The notes below the pieces were generated by a model. The model was not told the origin of the DNA. It worked only from the letters and a program-made list of their open reading frames with translations, and made no database searches. From NCBI GenBank assembly GCA_002409595.1, contig DHNQ01000009.1:127350-191349 (forward strand): a stretch of 64,000 nt of DNA, read 5' to 3'. Both the position numbers and the translations under genes were made by a program. Positions 41,385 to 50,220 of this stretch are shown in pieces. Origin of the DNA: Dysgonomonas sp. UBA5412 (lineage in GTDB: Bacteria; Bacteroidota; Bacteroidia; Bacteroidales; Dysgonomonadaceae). Position 1 is the first letter of the stretch; every line of letters begins with the position of its first letter.

Positions 41385-42629
41385 TTACTTAAATCTAATT
41401 TCAACATTGTTGTCGGCAGGGGGAAAATCCAACTCCAGATCAGTTAAATCTATTGGCGAATCTAATTGGGTCGAAAGCTTTTGTATTGCATCCTTAAGTC
41501 CCTTGTCAGGTTTCTCGTCACCATAAACATGTAATATAAATATCTGGGACAATACATTTGCCATATCGTTAAGTACGCTGTCCGATAGATTATATCCCAT
41601 GCCTTTTAGCTTTCCTTTTGCTAATTTTTCGGACAATGCCAACATACGTTTTCTATCCTCTTCTGCAAGATTTGGATTGTTCGGAGTTGATGTTACATGC
41701 TTTGTATTTATTTTCATCCCCAGATTATCTAGAGTTACATATCGGTACGAGAAAGGATATGCGGATAAAGTACCCGTTTCCACATCATATATGACGTTTC
41801 CTTTCTGAGATGTGAAAGCCGATATATCATTAGAATGAAAATGTCCGGTAAAGATGGCTTTCATTCCTTTGTCTGCAAGCAAATTAGCCAATCGCACCCA
41901 ATCTTCTACCAAATAATATTTGAAAAACGAATCTTGATACATAATATGTTCGGTAAGTCCCCAATGCATCATACCTATTACTTGCTTGTTTTTTGCCTTA
42001 GCTTTATCAAGAATCTTTACAATCCATTGTTCCGTCTCCGGCGATATTCTCCCTGCGGATATACTGTTAGTGCCATATTCTTTATATCTGGCAGCATCTA
42101 TTGTCAATAGCCAAGTATCTGCATCTAGTTCGGCAAGATAACTTAAACTTGCCGTATCTTTTTCTAACGCAGCTTTATATCCAAAGTCGCTGTAAATCTC
42201 CGAAAATTCTTTTGCTGATATATTGGGTACAGATATTTCCTTATTCCCTTTGAATGCTACGGGTTTTGGCATATTTATATCATGGTTTCCGGGGATTACT
42301 AATATACGTATTCCTTTTTCCCTGAGTGGCTTTAGCTTGTTACAAAAGTCTATGTGGCTTTGTTTTTCCCCATCCTTAGTAATGTCTCCACTTATGAGTA
42401 ATATTTCAATATCACTATTCAGATATTCCTCCAGCACCATGTCTAATACCTCAGGCACAGCTGCAATATTCTTCCCGCTATTGAATACATAGTTCTGCAT
42501 TGCATATCCATCGTCCATTAGCTGCTCCGACAGATAATGCGTGTCCGAGATCACACCTATTCTTAGCGGTTCGGAAGCTTGTAGTCCGATTGCAAAAAAT
42601 AGTAATACATATATAAATAAGCGTTTCAT
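41385..42629 (-). CDS. Exported calcineurin-like metallophosphoesterase
   Basis: 414 residues. Signal peptide ending LQASEP. Full phosphoesterase motif set: ISDTH (Asp29, His31), LLISGDITKDG, PGNHDINMP, MMHWGLTEH and FTGHFHSND. It is distinct from the lipoprotein at 24998, which has a Gln in the first motif. The C-terminal about 130 residues are helical and unassigned. Substrate unknown; periplasmic by its signal. A TACCTTTG box on the minus strand (42671-42678) and a direct repeat across the -33 position lie upstream. Confidence 0.88.
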   Translation of the reverse strand: MKRLFIYVLLFFAIGLQASEPLRIGVISDTHYLSEQLMDDGYAMQNYVFNSGKNIAAVPEVLDMVLEEYLNSDIEILLISGDITKDGEKQSHIDFCNKLKPLREKGIRILVIPGNHDINMPKPVAFKGNKEISVPNISAKEFSEIYSDFGYKAALEKDTASLSYLAELDADTWLLTIDAARYKEYGTNSISAGRISPETEQWIVKILDKAKAKNKQVIGMMHWGLTEHIMYQDSFFKYYLVEDWVRLANLLADKGMKAIFTGHFHSNDISAFTSQKGNVIYDVETGTLSAYPFSYRYVTLDNLGMKINTKHVTSTPNNPNLAEEDRKRMLALSEKLAKGKLKGMGYNLSDSVLNDMANVLSQIFILHVYGDEKPDKGLKDAIQKLSTQLDSPIDLTDLELDFPPADNNVEIRFK

Positions 42630-42670
42630 TGCTGTAATTATTAATATCGTTCAAAACACATTAAATAAAA

Positions 42671-42678
42671 CAAAGGTA
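42671..42678 (-). promoter_or_regulatory. -7 box of the metallophosphoesterase-rnhB operon
   Basis: TACCTTTG on the minus strand (CAAAGGTA on plus), 42 bases before the start codon. A CAAA at 42701-42704 is the best -33 candidate (22-bp spacer) and forms the edge of repeat copy A. Confidence 0.5.
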
Positions 42679-42701
42679 CTAAGTTAGTCTTTTTGTAAGC
42701 C

Positions 42702-42722
42702 AAAAAGTGACAAAAGTGACAA
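42702..42722. repeat. Direct repeat copy A (tandem GTGACA units)
   Basis: Two units AAAAAGTGAC + AAAAGTGACAA in tandem (GTGACA recurs after 9 bp). It sits across the -33 position of the leftward promoter. Confidence 0.7.
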
Positions 42723-42793
42723 CATTTTACCTTCTTTTTCTGTTGTTTCTTTTATGGCTAATCAGATATGCTGTTACTATTTTTGTATTTTAG

Positions 42794-42814
42794 AAAAAGT
42801 GACAAAAATGACAA
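42794..42814. repeat. Direct repeat copy B (tandem GTGACA units)
   Basis: AAAAAGTGAC + AAAAATGACAA; one base differs from copy A. The start is 92 bp from the start of copy A, in the same orientation. Confidence 0.7.
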
Positions 42815-42951
42815 TTTTGGAGATGTTTTCTTTATCTTCTTTTTATCCATACATAGCTGTTTCATAATGTATAGATAAATCAAATTGAGATCAGAATCAA
42901 AAGTAAATCATTTATATAAAAGACATTCTATATATTATTTCTATTTTTGTA

Positions 42952-42959
42952 AACATATT
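42952..42959 (+). promoter_or_regulatory. -7 box upstream of the GHL10 gene
   Basis: TATTTTTG, 19 bases before the ATG. No clear -33 box. Confidence 0.4.
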
Positions 42960-42978
42960 ATAATAACTTGCATCAAAA

Positions 42979-44529
42979 ATGAATAAAAATAAGATTTGCA
43001 ATCTATTTTTCATAATAGCATTTATTCTCTTTTTATCTTCTTGTGGAACACAGCGTCAACGGGTTAAGTTTTCGGATATAGCTCATCCTAAGCGAGAGTT
43101 TAGAGGTGCTTGGCTGAGTACTGCATGGCAGACTCGCTATCGGACAATGACCGTTCCTCAACTGAAATCATACTTTATAAGGTCTTTAGACGAGTTGCAA
43201 GCGCAAGGTATCAATGCTGTCATATTTCAGGCTCGCCCTTATGCAGATGCTTTTTATAAATCGAACCTCGAACCTTGGAGTGCATTTCTTACCGGAGTGC
43301 AGGGTGTTGCTCCCGAAGGAGGCTTCGACCCATTGGCTTTTCTTGTCGATGAGTGCCACAAGCGTAATATGGAACTACACGCATGGCTCAATCCCTACCG
43401 GGTGACGGCTAGTGATAATGATGTATTAGCCAGAAATCATATTTATAATAGATACCCCGAACGTTTTGTCCGCTATGGAGGAAAAATATATTTCGATCCG
43501 GGTATTCCCGAAAATCGTCGGTTTATTTGCGATGTGGTTAAAGACATTGTGATGCGTTACGATGTGGATGCTATCCATATGGATGACTATTTTTATCCTT
43601 ATCCTGTGGCCGGGGAAGCATTTCCCGATGATGCAAGTTTCAACACATTTGCAACTAAACAAGGGTTCGGTCGCAATCAATTGGCTGACTGGCGTCGTAA
43701 CAATGTAAACCTGTTGATCGAAGAGGTGAAGTATACGTTATTGACTTCTAAACCTTGGGTCAGATTTGGAATAAGTCCTTTTGGTATATATCGTAACAAA
43801 AGAAGTACACCTGACGGATCAGGCAGTAATACAAACGGCTTGCAGAATTATGATGATCTGTATGCTGATGTGAAACTATGGGTGAAAAAGGGATGGATAG
43901 ACTATAACATGCCGCAGATATATTGGGAAATAGGACATGCTGCAGCTGATTACAAAACATTGATAGAGTGGTGGGCTGAGAATAATTATGACGGGCATCT
44001 CTACATTGGGCAGGATGTGAAAAGAACGATGGATGCAACGACATTGCCGTCGGGTGCTAATCAGCTGAACGAAAAGATGGTATTGTCTCGTAGTTTTACT
44101 ACTGTGCATGGCAATTGCTTTTGGCCGGCATACGAATTGTTGGATAATTATAAAGGAGTGGCAACACGCCTTAAAAATACATATCACAAATATCCTGCTC
44201 TTATTCCTGCTTATACTCACATGCACCACAAGAAGCCAAAGAAGGTGGACGATCTGCAAGAGGAATATACCGCAACTTCTCACTCGCTGACATGGAGTAG
44301 TAACCGCGAAAAATATAATCCCGAATCGGCTCAATATTTTGTAGTGTATCGTTTTGCAAAAGGAGAGAAGCAGAATCTTGATAACCCTCAGCATATTATT
44401 GCTATAACACGCGATCAGAAAGTTGTATTACCTTATGAGGGAGGGCAAAAGGAATATAAATATGTGGTAACCTCAGTGGATGGTTTTCATAACGAATCGA
44501 AGGGAAAATCGAAAAAAGTAAAATTATAA
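42979..44529 (+). CDS. GHL10/DUF187-type glycoside-hydrolase-like lipoprotein
   Basis: 516 residues. Lipoprotein signal with lipobox LSSC (Cys22). The DUF187/family-10-like barrel is clear: KREFRGAWLSTAWQTRY, LQAQGINAVIFQARPYADAFY, ELHAWLNPYRVTAS, YDVDAIHMDDYFYPYPV and FGISPFGIYRNK, with acidic residues in the HMDDYF strand. A C-terminal fibronectin-like module (about 415-515, SLTWSSNREKYNPESAQYFVVYRF) follows. Such proteins are thought to act on cell-wall or surface glycans. It is larger than, and only distantly like, the GHL10-type gene at 30785. Confidence 0.88.
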   Translation: MNKNKICNLFFIIAFILFLSSCGTQRQRVKFSDIAHPKREFRGAWLSTAWQTRYRTMTVPQLKSYFIRSLDELQAQGINAVIFQARPYADAFYKSNLEPWSAFLTGVQGVAPEGGFDPLAFLVDECHKRNMELHAWLNPYRVTASDNDVLARNHIYNRYPERFVRYGGKIYFDPGIPENRRFICDVVKDIVMRYDVDAIHMDDYFYPYPVAGEAFPDDASFNTFATKQGFGRNQLADWRRNNVNLLIEEVKYTLLTSKPWVRFGISPFGIYRNKRSTPDGSGSNTNGLQNYDDLYADVKLWVKKGWIDYNMPQIYWEIGHAAADYKTLIEWWAENNYDGHLYIGQDVKRTMDATTLPSGANQLNEKMVLSRSFTTVHGNCFWPAYELLDNYKGVATRLKNTYHKYPALIPAYTHMHHKKPKKVDDLQEEYTATSHSLTWSSNREKYNPESAQYFVVYRFAKGEKQNLDNPQHIIAITRDQKVVLPYEGGQKEYKYVVTSVDGFHNESKGKSKKVKL

Positions 44530-44552
44530 TTCAGACCGAGACAAAATAAAGG

Positions 44553-45713
44553 ATGAGTAGTAGAGAATTTAAGATGATAGCCAAAACAATGGCTGGATTG
44601 GAAGATGTATTGGCTGAAGAGCTGATTGGTTTAGGTGCAAACAATCTGGAATTGGGCAAACGCATGGTTTCGTTCGAAGGAGACTTGGCTTTGCTGTATA
44701 AGGCAAATATACATTGTCGTACAGCCTTGCGTATTTTACGTCCTGTGTATGAGTTTAAGGCTAAAACTACGGACGATATATACAAAAAGGTAAAGGCTAT
44801 GAATTGGTATGAGCACCTATCCGAAGATAATACATTTGCCATAGATGCTATTACTTTCTCAGATTATTTCACTCATTCTAAGTTTGTTGCTTATCGGGTA
44901 AAAGATGCTATTGCCGATTACTTTATGCAAAAATCAGGAAAGCGTCCATCAGTGGATGTAAAAGATCCTGATTTGCTTATCAATTTTCATGTTGCCCATG
45001 ATAAATGTACTTTGTCTTTTGATAGTTCCGGCGAATCCTTGCATAAAAGAGGTTATAGAGTAGCCCAGACAGAAGCTCCTTTGAACGAGGTGTTGGCTGC
45101 CGGTATGATTCTCAAAACCGGGTGGCGTGGCGAAACTAGCTTTGTTGATCCTATGTGTGGATCGGGCACATTGCTAATAGAGGCAGCCCTTATTGCAATG
45201 AATGTACCTCCGGGTATCTATCGTAAGAATTTTGCTTTTGAGAAGTGGAAGAATTTCAATTCCGAATTGTTCGAAACTATATATAATGATGATAGTAACG
45301 AGCGTGAATTTGAGTATAAAATATATGGCTCTGATATTTCGAAAGAAGCAATTGAGATAGCGTATAAGAATATAAAGGGGGCAGGAGTGGAGAAGTGCAT
45401 TGAGCTAAAGACCATGCCTTTTGAAGAATATACTGAAGCACCTGCCGAGAAGGGAATATTGGTAACCAATCCACCTTATGGTGAGCGTATAGTACCCGAA
45501 GATTTGTATGGCTTATATGAAAATATAGGCGAGAGGCTGAAACATGTCTTTATGGGATACTCGGCTTGGATATTAAGCTACAAGAAAGAATGTTTTGATA
45601 AGATCGGACTTAAACCATCTAAAAAAGTACACTTGGTAAACGGTTCTTTGCAATGCGAATTTCGCAGATATGATATTTTTGCAGGGAAACGGAATGAAGC
45701 AAATAATAAGTGA
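44553..45713 (+). CDS. THUMP-domain rRNA methyltransferase (RlmL N-half/YpsC type)
   Basis: 386 residues. The N-terminal THUMP RNA-binding domain (about 1-160: KTMAGLEDVLAEELIGLGANNLE, KLLINFHVAHDKCTL-type strand) precedes a Rossmann methyltransferase with FVDPMCGSGTLLIEAALIA (SAM loop) and VTNPPYGERI, the N-P-P-Y box of N2-guanine methyltransferases. Equivalent to the first half of E. coli RlmL, acting on 23S rRNA G2445, by family knowledge. 23 bp after the GHL10 gene. Confidence 0.93.
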   Translation: MSSREFKMIAKTMAGLEDVLAEELIGLGANNLELGKRMVSFEGDLALLYKANIHCRTALRILRPVYEFKAKTTDDIYKKVKAMNWYEHLSEDNTFAIDAITFSDYFTHSKFVAYRVKDAIADYFMQKSGKRPSVDVKDPDLLINFHVAHDKCTLSFDSSGESLHKRGYRVAQTEAPLNEVLAAGMILKTGWRGETSFVDPMCGSGTLLIEAALIAMNVPPGIYRKNFAFEKWKNFNSELFETIYNDDSNEREFEYKIYGSDISKEAIEIAYKNIKGAGVEKCIELKTMPFEEYTEAPAEKGILVTNPPYGERIVPEDLYGLYENIGERLKHVFMGYSAWILSYKKECFDKIGLKPSKKVHLVNGSLQCEFRRYDIFAGKRNEANNK

Positions 45714-45738
45714 AAAACTTATAATATACTTTATTGCT

Positions 45739-46008
45739 ATGAAAAAATATTTAATGTTTTTCTTCGGGAGTGCTTTATTGTATGGAACAGTTTCGTGTGG
45801 AGGAGGACGTCCTGTAGCCAGACAGATTTCGGATAATAATGAGACATACAAAGTAGACTACCTTTTCGAACATGATGGATGTAAAGTGTATCGTTTTTAT
45901 GATCAGGGGAGTTATGTCTATTTTACTAATTGTACTGGAGATGTAACTGCCATTTCAACCGATTCTGTCGCAACCAGAATTGAAACACACGTTAAACGGA
46001 TACGCTAG
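45739..46008 (+). CDS. DUF4884 lipoprotein
   Basis: 89 residues from the ATG at 45739, chosen because it begins a lipoprotein signal (MKKYLMFFFGSALL...TVSC, Cys20); an upstream in-frame start inside the methyltransferase gene would bury it. The body YKVDYLFEHDGCKVYRFYDQGSYVYFTNCTGDVTA is the small Bacteroidales family I know as DUF4884. Function unknown. It ends 4 bp before the convergent pabC-like stop. Confidence 0.85.
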   Translation: MKKYLMFFFGSALLYGTVSCGGGRPVARQISDNNETYKVDYLFEHDGCKVYRFYDQGSYVYFTNCTGDVTAISTDSVATRIETHVKRIR

Positions 46009-46012
46009 CTCT

Positions 46013-46621
46013 TTATATAACAGATGATGTCGGTATTGAAATATTGTCTTCTAATGTTATCATAGCATTTATAAGATATAGTTTTGAATAGTTGCCCAGA
46101 TCTTCCGGTTTAACTATTGTTTCTTTTATGCGTCCTGTTTCGAGTAAGGCTCTGCGTTTAGTCCCTTCTAGTAGATAAGATGTAGGAGTGAATAGACCAT
46201 CTTCGTTTTCTAACACTATATTGGTAAAAGAGGTATCTGTTATCAATCCATTCTTTATTATTAGAATATCGTCACATTCTCCCTTTTTGTCGAGTAAGTG
46301 ATCGAATCTTCCTCTGTTGGCATATTTATAAGCGTAGTTTATTGCGTTGTCCTTAACCAATTTTAATGTCTTTATCCCCTTAAAATTGTATCGTTCATAT
46401 TCTATTTTTATATCATCGCACGAATATAAAATACGACATTTGGTCAGTCCGAGCTGTAGTTCTTTCGGTATATCCTCTTCTCTTAATTCTATATGAATTG
46501 AGGTGTTGAAGAAAGCATGCATAGTCTTATCCATCCTTGCTAGATGATATGACATATCGAGGTATTTCCCATCCAGGACTTTTACAACTTCACTGAATAA
46601 TATATGCTCTTTCTCTTTCAT
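46013..46621 (-). CDS. pabC: Class IV aminotransferase-like protein, probable aminodeoxychorismate lyase
   Basis: 202 residues, shorter than most PabC (about 270). The PLP-fold hallmarks are there: an early Arg (HLARMDKTM), Tyr-Lys in NYAYKYANRGRF as the likely PLP Lys, LIIKNGLITDTSFTNIVLE, and TPTSYLLEGTKRRALLETG. It would release 4-aminobenzoate and pyruvate from aminodeoxychorismate for folate. ATGA overlap with pabB upstream supports this role. folB, another folate gene, lies 11 kb away. Confidence 0.88.
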   Translation of the reverse strand: MKEKEHILFSEVVKVLDGKYLDMSYHLARMDKTMHAFFNTSIHIELREEDIPKELQLGLTKCRILYSCDDIKIEYERYNFKGIKTLKLVKDNAINYAYKYANRGRFDHLLDKKGECDDILIIKNGLITDTSFTNIVLENEDGLFTPTSYLLEGTKRRALLETGRIKETIVKPEDLGNYSKLYLINAMITLEDNISIPTSSVI

Positions 46622-47598
46622 ATTATGGGAAGATATATTTTGTCTAAGGCTTCTCTGTATTCACTTTCACTATCACTATATACCGTTATGCCTCCTCCGC
46701 TACGGAAATAAAGTTGATCGCTTTCTTTTTCAATATATCTGATTGCAACGGCCGAATCCAATGTATTTCCATCATAATAGCCAAACACGCCGGTATAATA
46801 TCCTCGTGGGTCTTTCTCAGCTTTTGTTATCAAATCAATAGTCGCTTGTTTAGGTGCGCCCGATACAGATCCGGCAGGGAGCATTCCGAGAATAATATCG
46901 CCCAGATTATCTGCTTTCTGATCTTGTAAATTTCCTGTTATCTCCGAACTTACTTGTAAAATTTCTTTCTTGTTTGTTTTTATACGGTCTATATATCTGA
47001 AACGTGAAACTTTGACATTGTCAGATATTATGCTCAAATCGTTTCTTAATAGATCTACAATTGTGTTATGTTCCGCAGTCTCTTTAAAGTCGTTTAGTAT
47101 TATCTGTTCCGCATTATGTATAGAAGCATCTATTGTGCCCTTCATCGGATTCGTTGATATGGTCTGGTTACAGATTCTAATAAATCGCTCAGGAGAAAAG
47201 CAGACAAACTGCTCAGGTAAAAATATTTTGTATAAAGCCTGACTGTATTCGAATATTTCGGATAATGACAGATTTGTCTCAATCGGAGTTTTTAAAGTTA
47301 AATTGGTCAGGTAAGAATACCCTGTTTTTAGTCCATTGTAAACAATATCAAATTTTTCTTTATACTCTTTATAAGGGATTGGATCAGATTTGATTTGCGG
47401 TGTAATCTTTTTCGCCTTTACTTGCCTATTATAATTACAGACACCTTGTATATCAAATAAAATGTGATTTTGTTGTAGGGGATTGTCAACAAATAATGCC
47501 TGAGTCGTCTCAAAATTTATGGCAAACAGAAATGGTTTTTTCCTATTTCCATAACGGTTCATCTTGTCTCTTATCTCATTTACATTATCTGAAAGCAT
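46618..47598 (-). CDS. pabB: Aminodeoxychorismate synthase component I
   Basis: A 326-residue chorismate-binding enzyme, shorter than E. coli PabB (453) because the N-terminal part is reduced, as in many Bacteroidetes. Signatures: FVCFSPERFIRI, TNPMKGTIDA (the Lys region), NTIVDLLRNDLS, GMLPAGSVSGAPKQATIDLI and FRSGGGITVYSDSESEYREAL. Makes 4-amino-4-deoxychorismate with ammonia from a PabA-type partner, not seen here. The TATCTTTG box on the minus strand at 47619-47626 may be its promoter. Confidence 0.93.
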   Translation of the reverse strand: MLSDNVNEIRDKMNRYGNRKKPFLFAINFETTQALFVDNPLQQNHILFDIQGVCNYNRQVKAKKITPQIKSDPIPYKEYKEKFDIVYNGLKTGYSYLTNLTLKTPIETNLSLSEIFEYSQALYKIFLPEQFVCFSPERFIRICNQTISTNPMKGTIDASIHNAEQIILNDFKETAEHNTIVDLLRNDLSIISDNVKVSRFRYIDRIKTNKKEILQVSSEITGNLQDQKADNLGDIILGMLPAGSVSGAPKQATIDLITKAEKDPRGYYTGVFGYYDGNTLDSAVAIRYIEKESDQLYFRSGGGITVYSDSESEYREALDKIYLPII

Positions 47599-47618
47599 CT
47601 TTCTACCTTTAGTATATA

Positions 47619-47626
47619 CAAAGATA
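47619..47626 (-). promoter_or_regulatory. -7 box of the pabB-pabC operon
   Basis: TATCTTTG on the minus strand, 21 bases before the pabB ATG. No clear -33 box. Confidence 0.45.
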
Positions 47627-47649
47627 AAGAGTTTTGTAGTAGTTTTCTC

Positions 47650-48081
47650 TCAGAATAAGATGGAACTTTCTTCTGCCTCTTTTTCCATTATCAAATCATA
47701 AATATGAGAAAAGTGGGGAAATACTTCATCTACAATGTAGTCTATAAAAGTAGATATTTGTTTCTTATTCGCATTTAGTTCTATATTGTATGAGCCAAAT
47801 GCAAGACAATTGGTTGAAGAATCCATATAAAATTCTCCTGATTTTACATCCTTGTTCTCAGAAGGCAGAAGACGTGTTAGTGTTTGATCGTAGATATGTT
47901 CTATCTTATGTGACAGGATAGCATTGAATTGAATAGATGTTTCGCTGAATTGCAAAATATTGAAAATATCTCCGTATTTATTCTTCATAATAAATAAAAG
48001 TATATTCTCTTTTGGATCATATTCATAAGCAATTTCCTTTTGGTTCAATAACAAGGTAATTGTTTCTACATTCTGCTCCAT
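47650..48081 (-). CDS. Hypothetical protein, possibly YbjN/chaperone-like fold
   Basis: 143 residues, no signal peptide or membrane segment. Two short repeats of beta strands and helices (AYEYDPKENILLFIMKNKYGD, then NCLAFGSYNIELNANKKQISTFIDYIVDEVF) remind me of the YbjN or type III chaperone fold, but this is weak. Lies between pabB and the LPG-synthase-like gene, same strand, with 51 and 186 bp gaps. Confidence 0.55.
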   Translation of the reverse strand: MEQNVETITLLLNQKEIAYEYDPKENILLFIMKNKYGDIFNILQFSETSIQFNAILSHKIEHIYDQTLTRLLPSENKDVKSGEFYMDSSTNCLAFGSYNIELNANKKQISTFIDYIVDEVFPHFSHIYDLIMEKEAEESSILF

Positions 48082-48126
48082 ATCTTTCGATAAAAATTGT
48101 CAGTTTTATTACAATACTATGAATAA

Positions 48127-48149
48127 AGAACAAGTTTTCTCTTGTTTTT
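48127..48149 (-). terminator. Weak hairpin after the LPG-synthase-like gene
   Basis: AACAAG (48129-48134) / CTTGTT (48141-48146) with a 6-base loop; read leftward it is followed by TCTTTATT. The short stem keeps confidence low. Confidence 0.35.
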
Positions 48150-48267
48150 GTTTTGTAAAATGAGCAGTTTTTCGATTGGATGTAGAAATCTTTCAGAGTT
48201 TAGTTGAGATATATAATTTTTCGAAAATAGCTTTATTGAACGCTATTCACTCTAATAAAAGATCCTT

Positions 48268-49287
48268 TTAATTGCTGTTTCTGTTCTTTACGGCAAGAGC
48301 AATAATACCAAAAAGTCCGCATACAATAGTCCATATAATAGACTGTATAGCAAATACTCCCGTGGCAAAAGCTGTTGCATTTAGCTCACTTACATCATAT
48401 AGCATAAGACTTGCTATGACTGCGATTTGCCAAGGTCCTAAGCCTCCATTGGATGGAATTATCATACTCAAACTAGAAAGAGCAAAGGTAATCAGTCCGG
48501 CTGTAATGCCTAGATTTTCGGTAAAACTAAAGGCATAGAATGTCGTGTAGAAATAAAGAAAATATGAACCCCAAATAGCTATTGTGGCAAGGAGCAGACG
48601 TCCTTTAGTCTTCATGTGCCAAATCGTCTTCATGTCGTTAATCATACTTGCAATGAAGTTTCTTACTTTTTTTACAATGATATTCTCTTTGAAAAACTTG
48701 AAGACAATATATGTTGTTATCACCGCTGCCACTATTGCAATATAGAGTATCGGCGACTTGAGAATCATCATTATAAAGTCGAATGTAGATTTGTTTTGTT
48801 CCAGTTGAGAAATAAAGAATTGCATATTTATGATAAATGCAGCAATGCTGATAAACACAACGGTAAACATGTCGAATATTCTATCCAGTATCATTGTCCC
48901 GAATAGCTTAGTAAAGGGGATCTTCTCCACCTTTGCTGTCATGCCGCATTTCCAGATTTCTCCGGCACGTGGTATTGCCAAATTGACGGCATAGCCGCCA
49001 TATATTGCAAAACACAGATTTGATAGTTTTGGCGAATATCCCAATGGTTTGATGAAGAGCATCCAACGATATGCTCTGACGCTATTCCCCAATAGTCCGA
49101 AAAGGAGTGAGAAAAGTAATATACTCCAATTTGCTCCTTTAAGTACAGCCCACAATTCGTGAACGTCTATTTTGTTTATAAGATAATATACAATATATAT
49201 ACCTAACAATAAAGGTAATACAACCTTTATGAATTTATTTAAATTAGAACTCTTAGAAGGATTCTTTTCTTTTTTCGGATCGTCCAT
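48268..49287 (-). CDS. LPG-synthase transmembrane-region family protein (flippase-like)
   Basis: 339 residues, with about seven to eight membrane helices. Matches the UPF0104/AglD-type family of lysylphosphatidylglycerol synthase membrane regions: FGLLGNSVRAYRWMLFIKPLG, YGGYAVNLAIPRAGEIWKCG, FGTMILDRIFDMFTVV, SLSMIIPSNGGLGPWQIAV. There is no C-terminal aminoacyl-transferase domain, so it is likely a lipid or glycolipid translocase. Divergent from rsmA. Confidence 0.88.
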   Translation of the reverse strand: MDDPKKEKNPSKSSNLNKFIKVVLPLLLGIYIVYYLINKIDVHELWAVLKGANWSILLFSLLFGLLGNSVRAYRWMLFIKPLGYSPKLSNLCFAIYGGYAVNLAIPRAGEIWKCGMTAKVEKIPFTKLFGTMILDRIFDMFTVVFISIAAFIINMQFFISQLEQNKSTFDFIMMILKSPILYIAIVAAVITTYIVFKFFKENIIVKKVRNFIASMINDMKTIWHMKTKGRLLLATIAIWGSYFLYFYTTFYAFSFTENLGITAGLITFALSSLSMIIPSNGGLGPWQIAVIASLMLYDVSELNATAFATGVFAIQSIIWTIVCGLFGIIALAVKNRNSN

Positions 49288-49334
49288 TCCGTTTTTGTAA
49301 AATTGTATTTTATATAAACCTTATCTCTAAAGGC

Positions 49335-49363
49335 TTGATTTTAGCAATAAAACATTACCTTTG
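49335..49363 (+). promoter_or_regulatory. Promoter of rsmA-corA
   Basis: TTG (49335-49337), 18 bp, TACCTTTG (49356-49363), 29 bases before the ATG at 49393. Confidence 0.6.
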
Positions 49364-49392
49364 CGCCAACAAAGATAATGATTATTATAGGT

Positions 49393-50193
49393 ATGACATT
49401 AGTTAGGCCGAAAAAATTCTTAGGGCAACATTTCTTGAAAGATTTGGATATTGCACGCCAGATAGCTGATACGCTTGATAACTGTGCAAACGTGCCTGTT
49501 ATAGAGGTGGGGCCGGGAATGGGCGTACTGACTCAATACTTGATAGAAAAAAACAGAGAATTGACAGTTGTGGAACTCGACAGAGATTCTGTGCCGTATC
49601 TTAACGAACACTATCCCAGTCTTAGAGGTCATATTATTGAAGATGATTTCTTGAAATTGGACTTAACTCAAATTTATAAAGATCAGTTCTGCATCATAGG
49701 AAATTATCCTTACAATATTTCTTCTCAGATTTTTTTCAAAGTTCTCGATTATAAAGATCATATTCCATGTTGTTCAGGAATGCTTCAAAAAGAAGTTGCC
49801 GAGCGCATAGCAGCCAAACCGGGAAACAAGACATACGGTATCCTAAGTGTTTTGTTGCAGGCATGGTATGATATTGAATATCTTTTTACGGTTAGTGAAA
49901 AAGTTTTTGACCCTCCTCCGAAGGTAAAATCAGCCGTTGTGAAACTCGTCAGAAATAATCGTCAGGAACTAAGTTGCGATGCCAAACTTTTCAAAACAGT
50001 CGTAAAAACCGGCTTTAATCAGCGACGAAAGACATTACGGAATTCAATGAAGCCTTTGCTCGGTAAAGATTGCAGTGCTTATGCTGACCCAATCTTTGAC
50101 GAACGACCGGAAAGGCTCTCGGTTACAGAGTTCGAGAAGCTGACTAACATTGTTGCAGCTCATTTGCCCGGGAGAGATTGTGAGAAAAAATAG
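49393..50193 (+). CDS. rsmA: 16S rRNA dimethyladenosine transferase
   Basis: A 266-residue enzyme that dimethylates two adjacent adenines near the 3' end of 16S rRNA. I choose the ATG at 49393 because it begins the family-typical MTLVRPKKFLGQHFLKD; an ATG 15 bp upstream adds MIIIG. Motifs: VIEVGPGMGVLTQYL (SAM loop), IIEDDFLKLDL and GNYPYNISSQ (the N-l-P-Y box). Also known as KsgA. 27 bp ahead of corA. Confidence 0.96.
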   Translation: MTLVRPKKFLGQHFLKDLDIARQIADTLDNCANVPVIEVGPGMGVLTQYLIEKNRELTVVELDRDSVPYLNEHYPSLRGHIIEDDFLKLDLTQIYKDQFCIIGNYPYNISSQIFFKVLDYKDHIPCCSGMLQKEVAERIAAKPGNKTYGILSVLLQAWYDIEYLFTVSEKVFDPPPKVKSAVVKLVRNNRQELSCDAKLFKTVVKTGFNQRRKTLRNSMKPLLGKDCSAYADPIFDERPERLSVTEFEKLTNIVAAHLPGRDCEKK

Positions 50194-50220
50194 AGTACGC
50201 ACACTAAAATCAAGGCGCTC

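Larger units (their letters stand above)
42630..42978. other. 349-bp divergent control region with a duplicated 21-bp motif
   Basis: Contains the leftward -7 box (42671-42678), two copies of the direct repeat (42702-42722 and 42794-42814) and a rightward TATTTTTG box (42952-42959). No coding potential seen. Confidence 0.6.
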
